Source of the DNA: Hansfordia pulvinata
Taxonomy: Eukaryota; Ascomycota; Sordariomycetes; Xylariales
DNA: 64,000 nt
Assembly: GCA_006538405.1 (NCBI GenBank)
Contig: BJKQ01000010.1
Span: forward strand, 1,612,001 to 1,676,000
Direction of reading: 5' to 3'
How positions within the stretch are numbered: the stretch's first letter is position 1; every line of letters starts with the position of its first letter. The notes beneath the pieces were generated by a model. The model was not told the origin of the DNA, made no database searches, and was given only the letters and a program-made list of their open reading frames with translations. A program made the translations under genes and the position numbers. Positions 57,542-64,000 of the stretch are shown here, piece after piece.

Positions 57542-59917
57542 TCAAATTTCGCCCAGACCCAGCTTGGACTTCTTCATGACATGGGTCAAGGGCACCACAA
57601 TGCCCTTGTTCTCCTCAGAGCCCAGTGACATGCCCTTGGCCCAGCCCATCTTCTCGAGCATTGCGCGGCCTTTGTTCTCCGTCCCCAACTCGGCCGCATC
57701 GTGCCCGACGATGTCGCCTTCGCGATAAGTAAGACTGCTCTGACCACGACTCTTGCTCCGCACCTCGGGCTTCCTGAAGATTTTGGCTTGCTTCGCAACC
57801 TCTTCATCAACATCGACCCTGGGGAACCACGCTTGCCTGACACGCGCCAGGGTGCGGTCAAATGATACCTGCTCATACTTGAGCGTTCGACGGGTGCGGA
57901 AAAGAACGGTATGCCTGCTGTTCCCTTTGCCGGCAGATTGAGATTTGAGCTTGAGCTTATTCGCGATCTCGTGAACCGTCATTCTCGAGCGCTTATCGAA
58001 TGGTGGCAAACTCAGCCTGGCGAGTGATTATCGTTAGTGATGTGCACAGAGAGGAGTGAGGCCAATACGATGCCCTTCGTGTATCAACTTACTGCTCTTG
58101 ATCGCCCGTGAGAAATGTTTCCAGCTCGTCAGCAAGGTCGTCAATAGACATGCCGCCGCTGTACTTGACCCTCATGTCGTCGGGATTGACATTTCGGCCC
58201 AATAAGCCCTGGGCGCGCAATTCCTCGCGAGCCTTCTTCTTGTCTGCCTTCTTGAGGCGATCCTTCTGCCATGTCTCGTTCATCGCTTCCTCTAGCTCCG
58301 AATCGGAAATGTCGAAAATCGGGCCTCGCTTCTTGTTGCTATTGAAATTAAAGTTATTGAGACTGGGTCGCTGCCAGTCCATAAGGTCGAGATCGTCAAA
58401 TGCCTCGGCAAATTCGGTTGCACTGGAATAGAAATTCTGGTGCCGCGTGACCTTGGCTGCCTTTGAAGATCCCTTCTTGCGACGCCGAGGGGTGCCTTTC
58501 GGTGCCGTCTGCCATTCATCGCCTTCGCCATCCTCGGGGTCTTCAGAATCGAGCAGGATGACTTCTGAACTGTTGAGACCCAGTTGTTCTTGTTTCGCAA
58601 GGAGACGGGCAATCCTCTCGTCCTCTGCGACCCTCTGTTGGCGGAGCTCTGCGTCGTCGAGATCCGCGTCTTCCGATTCTCCGCTAGAGTCGTCGGACTT
58701 CGCTTCACTTGTGGCTTGGTCCGGAACGGCGTCGCTGTCCGTACCACCAATGTCGCGCAGGGTGTGGAAAGCATGGGGCATGGTTCCACTGTGTCCTCGG
58801 ATATCCTCGCCGGTGGCATTGGCATCATCATCGCTGTCTTTGGTGTTTGCGATATAGTCAGCGATGATGGCAGCCTCTTCGTTGCTGGCGTCACTTTCCG
58901 GGAAATGCTTCGGGCCACGCCGGTTGCGGGTCTTCGGTGGGGTGAATGAAATGTGCTGTTCTGGTTCAGATTGCTTCGGCGGTCTCTCTCGAGCCTTGCT
59001 CAAAGTGGGCGTTCCTCTTTCCGCATCGGTTTTCCTGTCAGGTGCATCGCCCCAAGACGTTTCAGCTTCAATGGAGCTCTCCACGATTTTGAGTTCTTTC
59101 GTGATGGCCTCCAATTGCATAGAATCTTGTTTCGACTTCTTCGGAGGCGCGTTGTTCGGTGGGGCTTTTGCTGGGCTTCTGGACGGGTCGGAAGTCCTCG
59201 GCCGCTCATCCCGACCCTTGAACAAAATGATTTCCTCGTCACTGGACTCGGGGTCCGGGTTGGTTCGATGTGCGGGGGCTGGCTCCGCATTAGAGGGAGC
59301 GGTTGCGCTGTCTGCATCCGGGGTGCTTCTGACGGTCGGCCGCAGAGATGAATCGCCGGTCACATCAATGAGGAAGTCAGCAGCCGGCGAGTCTTCTTTG
59401 GCCTGTACCGGTGAAGCAGCAGCAGGGGCTTCCAGAGGCGCCGCCGTATTCTCCTCTGGTGCCGCCAGGGCTTGGCCATCAGCGTTCTGAATTTCTTCTC
59501 CGCTTGCATGGTTCTCCAAACTGTCAACAGGCTGAGGACTGGGGGGCCTCTGGTTGTAATCTGGGTCCTTTTGAGGGTCCATGAACCCGGCACTAACGAA
59601 ATGAACAGGCCGGAATCGCAATTTCGCATCTATGCCCATCTTCCCACGCCGATTGAAGGCGGTGTTTCTAGCCTCGTCCGCAAGACTGGTGTGGCCTGGA
59701 CAAGGGTAAGCGGGCCGGATCAGAACGGAAGAACATCTTGCGGAAAGTTACCATGGGCACGGGCGGCGGGAGAGGAGGACTGGCCTCTTTCAGCAAGTAT
59801 TTGCTGGAGGAGACCATCTTTAGGCTTGCCCTTGCCGCGACGCCGGCTCTCGATGAGGGCGGCAATGTGAGGAGGCGGGCCCTTGGGGCGGCCCGACTTG
59901 TTCTTGTTTTTAGGCAT
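57542..59917 (-). CDS. SQS1: Sqs1/Pfa1: R3H and G-patch protein, cofactor of the Prp43 helicase
   Basis: Nuclear/nucleolar activator of the DEAH helicase Prp43 in 40S ribosome maturation and spliceosome turnover. Exons 59752-59917, 58093-59695 and 57542-58016 give 747 residues. The N-terminus (MPKNKNKSGRPKGPPPHIAA) is basic. The long middle is acidic and Ser-rich. The R3H domain starts near 590 (LPPFDKRSRMTVHEIANKL ... GKGNSRHTV), with the R-x3-H of the motif in the SRHTVLFRT area. The G-patch is at the very end (from about 701): KGRAMLEKMGWAKGMSLG, then GIVVPLTHVMKKSKLGLG. This order, R3H then a C-terminal G-patch, is the Sqs1 signature. Both splice joins keep frame (RAHG/HTSLADEARN and DQEQ/LSLPPF). 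Confidence 0.93.
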
Positions 59918-61128
59918 AGAAAGGACGGGTGGGAGTCGTGTTGTCAATGTCGAGGGTTGGGTTTTAACAAAACACGGCCGCTTGGGAAACAAAGAAGCAC
60001 GAGGTGGGCGTAGTCTCTATCAGAACCGAGCAGACAAGGAAGATCAGTCGTTCATGTGCCGGGTACGCAACCGGCGCAACGACGAGATCAGCGGGGATAG
60101 TTGAGAGGTATGTAGGTTAGACGGCCAGCTTCTATGGAAGAAGTATATGGCTATCATGTTCTGCAAGGCAAACAGCTGAGCGTTTCCTCGTCAGGCGGGA
60201 AGCGATGAGACTGAGCCGTTGCCAGTGCAGCGGCCAGAATACGCGGGGCGACGGAATTTTGGCCTTGGCGCAGAATGGCGGACCCGGGGAAGCGACGTTT
60301 GGGAGCAAAGCGAAGCAGGCGGTCGCGACAATCCTTGTAGATGGCCCTGTTGCCGAGCGGAAGGTGGATGTATGTCGGAGTTGGGATTGAGATGAAAGGA
60401 AATTCCCAACGCTGCCAGTTGAGGCCGGAGCCGACGTGGGAGTCGTCCAGCAGCGGGTAGGGGCAGTGACGGCATTGGATGGTGGCCTACCAGGCTGGTA
60501 CTGTCTACGCGTTCCATCACCAACAGCTTGGTCGCAGCTAGGGTACTGGATACGGGCCAAGCTGTGTCTTGTCCGCCTGCCAAGTCCTCTATTACGGGTG
60601 CACGCCGCGTGCAGTCATACGGTCATACTGGGGCTCTTGCCGCCCGAGCGGTCCCGGGAGTGGGCTTATCGATACGCTGTCAAAGTGGGCTTTGGAGGGG
60701 CACACACCTGTACGAGCAGTGCCCTAGCAGGTCCCCACAGTCCCCTGGGACTGACGTCGTAGGGGAGACGAATGGAACATCCATCCAATGGAGTCGGGGG
60801 CCGGACGGGACAGGACATCCACCATGGATGATGAGTACCCGTCTTCACTGCACTTTAGGTAAGGTACATAGTGGATGCAGCGGCTACAGCTCCCTCTGAT
60901 GGACTCAACCTGAGGGATTGCGAGTGCACGACTTTCTTGTTATTGGGCCTGCGGAGTACGCTCGTTGTCAAGATTGTTGTCTGGCCATTTCTGCGGAAAG
61001 AATGATAGATACTGGACATGCTGAGATCTCGGTAGAATGACCCTGTTTCTGGATGTCTCTGCTAGAACCAGCACAGAGCGCTGCCTCTGTGGCCCTTCAG
61101 CGTCCCCCGGTCGCCGCCCCCCAGCTCC
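59918..61128. other. Intergenic, 1.2 kb
   Basis: No gene supported. Sqs1 leader sequence lies next to 59918. Frames near 60132-60583 are not protein-like. Confidence 0.5.
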
Positions 61129-61935
61129 TCAGCCCTGCTTTGGCTGTGCCGGCTTGGTGTTGCTGCCTTTCTTCTTGAAAACACCAAATACGGTCTTCTT
61201 GATGGCGCTCAGCATCTTCTTCAGCATGGGATCCTTCGTGAGCGTCTTGACATCGGATATCTGGCGACCAAACTGCGGTTGGCCTATGGCGACTGTGAGG
61301 ACATGGCGATAACCCCCGCCAGAGCCCTTGCCGGCAATCTGCATTTGGAGGCTTAGCGGCAGCTTGCCGCCTCGGGTAATGCCCCGAGTCTCTTTGGAAG
61401 CCAGAGTCTGATAGAAGTGCAGGCTTCTCTCCACGATGGATTTGAAGTCGTCGTCCGGGATGGGCTTCTCTGGATATCCCGGGCTCTTCAGCACCCAAAT
61501 GCCCAGACGCGTTTTGTACCAGTCCTTTTTCAAAACCTTCGCGCTCAAAGTCTGAGAGAACGAGTCAACCTTGACCGCGCGCCCTTTGCGGTTTTGGATG
61601 ATCTCAGCTCCCCACAGCACCGCCTTGGGATGCCTCTTATGCATATTAACCACCCCATCCACGAGTTCATCGATGTTGCCGTTCACCAACTTCGGAGCCC
61701 ACTTCTTCTTGTCCCTCTTCGAGCGGGCCATGACCTCAACATAGTTCTGTATGAAGTAGTCTCCTCCCCTTGGCCAACCGGGGATTCCAAGTCCCTGGAC
61801 ATTGGCTGTGGGAAAGATATCAACGGCGACATGACTCATGGGCTTGCGTTCTGCCGCTGGCCGTGCCGTTGCCATACCCATCAACATGCTGCCTAGGCAC
61901 AGCAGGAACGCGGAGCTCCGGTACAGGCGTGCCAT
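61129..61935 (-). CDS. Secreted lysine-rich, cysteine-free hypothetical protein, 268 aa
   Basis: Single-exon gene with ATG at 61935. The first ~24 residues are a good signal peptide (MARLYRSSAFLLCLGSMLMG, cleavage after ATA). The mature protein has no Cys and many Lys/Arg, including an RSKRDKKKW stretch near residue 73 and a C-terminal basic helix (MLKKMLSAIKKTVFGVFKKK) with amphipathic character. The central part looks globular (VLWGAEIIQNRKGRAVKV, then LGIWVLKSPGYP, then a VAIGQPQFG strand). I do not recognise a family. A TATA-like element lies 184 bases upstream. Secretion prediction is strong; role could be effector or membrane-active peptide precursor, which is inference. It is the fourth secreted protein in the window. 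Confidence 0.8.
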   Translation of the reverse strand: MARLYRSSAFLLCLGSMLMGMATARPAAERKPMSHVAVDIFPTANVQGLGIPGWPRGGDYFIQNYVEVMARSKRDKKKWAPKLVNGNIDELVDGVVNMHKRHPKAVLWGAEIIQNRKGRAVKVDSFSQTLSAKVLKKDWYKTRLGIWVLKSPGYPEKPIPDDDFKSIVERSLHFYQTLASKETRGITRGGKLPLSLQMQIAGKGSGGGYRHVLTVAIGQPQFGRQISDVKTLTKDPMLKKMLSAIKKTVFGVFKKKGSNTKPAQPKQG

Positions 61936-62118
61936 GATGACTGAAGACAATGTGAGTGAAGTGTGGCTGGTACTGTGTGTAGATGGTGCCCCTGCGCAAC
62001 CCTAGCGTCGCACCTGAGGGGCGAGAAACGGCTTTTCCAAAGAGAGAAAGATGGGAATATTTGGGAACCTCGTGCCCCGATGCCAAGGGGAAAATGCCAA
62101 GAGGGGAGGAGCCGCTGA

Positions 62119-62126
62119 CTTATAAA
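62119..62126 (-). promoter_or_regulatory. Probable TATA box of the lysine-rich secreted protein gene
   Basis: TTTATAAG on the minus strand, 184 bases before the ATG at 61935. Confidence 0.45.
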
Positions 62127-62990
62127 GTCATCGGCATTCCGCGGTCCCTGTGCCGGCAGCGTAATGGTCTCCGAACTATAAATGGGCATGGAGACTCGCC
62201 CTCACACAGCCAATGCAAGTTTACTCAAAATTTTGTAGATGAAATCGCCACTGGCGGGCCCTAGCTGGCGATAGATCCTTACGAGGGGCCTAAGGCGCTG
62301 CTAGGGAGTGTACAAGCGAAATTCGGAGATGATTGCTCAACACCCTGTTGATCCCAACGCAATGAATTGCACAGAGACTTGATCACTATCAAGTCAGACA
62401 TACTACAAGCCCAGGAAGCAGTAGCGAATGTCCAGAAAAGGAAAGAAAAAGAAAAAAAAAGACCTTTCACGTGCCCATAAGGCCTTGCTGGGGCTGTACG
62501 CGACTAGCGCGACGGCCTTCGCAAGTGTAAACTCGATTTTTAAATAGAACGTGAATACCTAGCCCGTGTTCATGATTTAGCGTGGCGAAGAACTCCTTGA
62601 AGCTGATTGCACCAGGAAAACACGAAATGGACCGTGAGTCTCGCTATTGATGTGGGTGTGCGGCTGCCGGCACATTGACTTTCGCGCCGGTGGGGGCAAC
62701 AATACATAACAGGATGGGAGCGTTTGCGCCTAATGCCCCCTCCGCCCCCTCCCCACAGACTAGGCACATCAGCGTCTTTGAAGCTCAGAAGCAGCGCTCA
62801 ACGCCTGCAAGAGCATGAACTTGGGAAAGGTTTCGCTTCGGAGATGGGGACGTGCCGCAACCCATTTCCCCAGGGGTCATGGCTCATACACGTGAGGGAT
62901 TACTTGACTTGAGAGCCTCAGACCAGCCTGTCATGTTCTGCACCCACTTGTGAAATGCGAAAGTCGACGGTGGTTCTCGAAAGCGTCATG

Positions 62991-63049
62991 GTAGAGAGCA
63001 GGTCATCGTAGAGAGCCGTAGAGAGCAGGTCACGGTAGAGAGCAGGTAC
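62991..63049 (+). repeat. Short tandem repeat (GTAGAGAGCAGGTCAxx unit)
   Basis: Three full copies and one short copy of a 15-17-base unit. Non-coding. Confidence 0.75.
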
Positions 63050-63681
63050 ATAAGCGATCATGCAGAGGTCTTGGTGTCCCCGAGCCACGGACACTCTCCG
63101 CCGTACATACGGCAAGACTAAATATCTACTATGGAACCAAAAGTAAAGGCACAGTACCGGTAACTGGTCAATACTTTGATCTGCTAATCCACCTTAAGTA
63201 CTACCACAGTCTGTGTTCGACATCTACCTACTAGTAGTATAATCAAGCCACCGAGCGTCTCTCGACTTCAAGGTAATACGAATACACGTAGACTGGCCCG
63301 AGCCGTTCTTGGGCGAATCATTAACGACCTGGAGAGGGTGCATTGGTTCGGCGGCTATCCTTGTAATGAAACAATATGAACATGACAGCAATTTTGGTAA
63401 GCCATCACGCTATAAATCTACCGACTTAGAAAGCGAGAAGTCTCTATATTTCTTCTTTTTTCTAGCTCGAGGCGTCCGATCTACCTACTTACCTACCTAT
63501 AAGGACTTGGAAGATTCAAGGTGCGAATACCTACCTTCCAGACTGTTACATGTAGGTGTATGGAGGGGATCTCCCTTGGCTTCAACGGAGTGAAGTACAA
63601 CTCGTACCGCAGGTATATTCGTACCTAACCTGCTCCTTGCATCGGAGCAGGTGCAGGTACCGGATGACCAGTCACGCCGCG

Positions 63682-64000
63682 CTAGCGGGCAGAGTCACGG
63701 GCAGGCAGCTGCCACCGCCGCCGCCGTTCTACAGGGCTCGCCGGGCTGTTTACCGCCGTGTAGACGATACCCCTGACATCACCGCCCCGCCGCGCTCCCG
63801 TAGGTGCCTGTACCGATCGCCTAACCTCCAGTGGATGCGCAGTCACGCACGCATGCAGCCACTCACGTTCACGGCGACGTCCGCCCGTGACACTACAGCT
63901 CGCCATCTCTCCTCCTCCTCCTCCATATCTTCATCATCACCATTACTGTCGTCGCCCTCGCTGTCGCTGACGTCTTCCGCCCACGCATCTGCACCCGCCC
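63682..64000 (-). CDS. C-terminal part of an acidic protein, truncated by window end (tentative)
   Basis: On the minus strand a frame is open from the window edge to 63843. It reads as a plausible acidic, disordered region (WAEDVSDSEGDDSNGDDEDM, then a run of five Glu) followed by RWRAVVSRADVAV. A GTGAGT donor at 63866 can be joined to an acceptor before 63807 (59-base intron), adding 41 residues and ending at 63682; unspliced, the frame stops at 63843. The codon content looks real, but with so little sequence no family can be named and the terminal exon is inference. Confidence 0.4.

Larger units (their letters stand above)
61936..63681. other. Intergenic, 1.7 kb
   Basis: Promoter of the secreted-protein gene, then no recognisable gene. 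A short tandem repeat lies at 62991-63049, and TACCTA boxes at 63480-63610. Confidence 0.5.

Overview
This window is nuclear DNA of a filamentous ascomycete (Pezizomycotina), most likely a Sordariomycete such as a member of Hypocreales. The evidence is short GT..AG introns of about 50-110 bases with CTAAC/CTGAC-type branch sites, GC-rich coding sequence, CT-rich leaders, and household genes with clear fungal architecture (Atm1, Mss4-type PIP5K, Coa6, Sys1, Sqs1). I support 19 genes, two of them cut by the window edges. The taxon is inferred from gene style only; no marker gene is present. No rRNA, tRNA, transposon or CRISPR array could be supported.

Layout. 1-11 kb (all + strand): the end of a plasma-membrane Na+/H+ antiporter, an MFS sugar porter, the mitochondrial ABC exporter Atm1 and a small unrecognised protein. 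11-28 kb: gene-sparse DNA (4-6 kb gaps full of microsatellites, two poly-G tracts and a recurrent 8-mer) holding a small secreted repeat glycoprotein, a Ser/Pro-rich hypothetical protein and an inositol-polyphosphate-kinase-family protein with a predicted secretion signal. 30-38 kb: a divergent pair of extended SDR enzymes (3beta-HSD-like and epimerase-like), a small secreted protein and a DHA2-type MFS exporter. 38-42.8 kb: gene-free. 42.8-48.7 kb: a stand-alone thioesterase-type hydrolase convergent with a classical SDR, then the phosphatidylinositol-4-phosphate 5-kinase. 48.7-54.3 kb: gene-free. 54.3-62 kb (all - strand): Coa6, Sys1, Sqs1 and a Cys-free, Lys-rich secreted protein. An acidic protein runs off the right end.

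How the genes work together. Most are unrelated household functions: Fe-S export and cytochrome oxidase assembly in mitochondria, Golgi trafficking, PI(4,5)P2 synthesis, and ribosome biogenesis/splicing with Prp43. Four genes encode predicted secreted proteins and three of them lie in or beside the gene-poor stretches, an arrangement typical of effector-like genes. The oxidoreductases, exporter and thioesterase could belong to small-molecule metabolism, but there is no synthase core, so no cluster is claimed.

Two cross-cutting observations matter most. First, four otherwise intact genes (DHA2 exporter, thioesterase, SDR, PIP5K) each lack exactly one base in a C/G run, which looks like systematic homopolymer under-calling rather than four independent pseudogenes. 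Second, the 8-mer TACTCGTA/TACGAGTA occurs at least 34 times by eye (about two expected by chance), always outside genes. The best candidate for new biology is the secreted inositol-phosphate-kinase-like protein at 27.2-28.3 kb.
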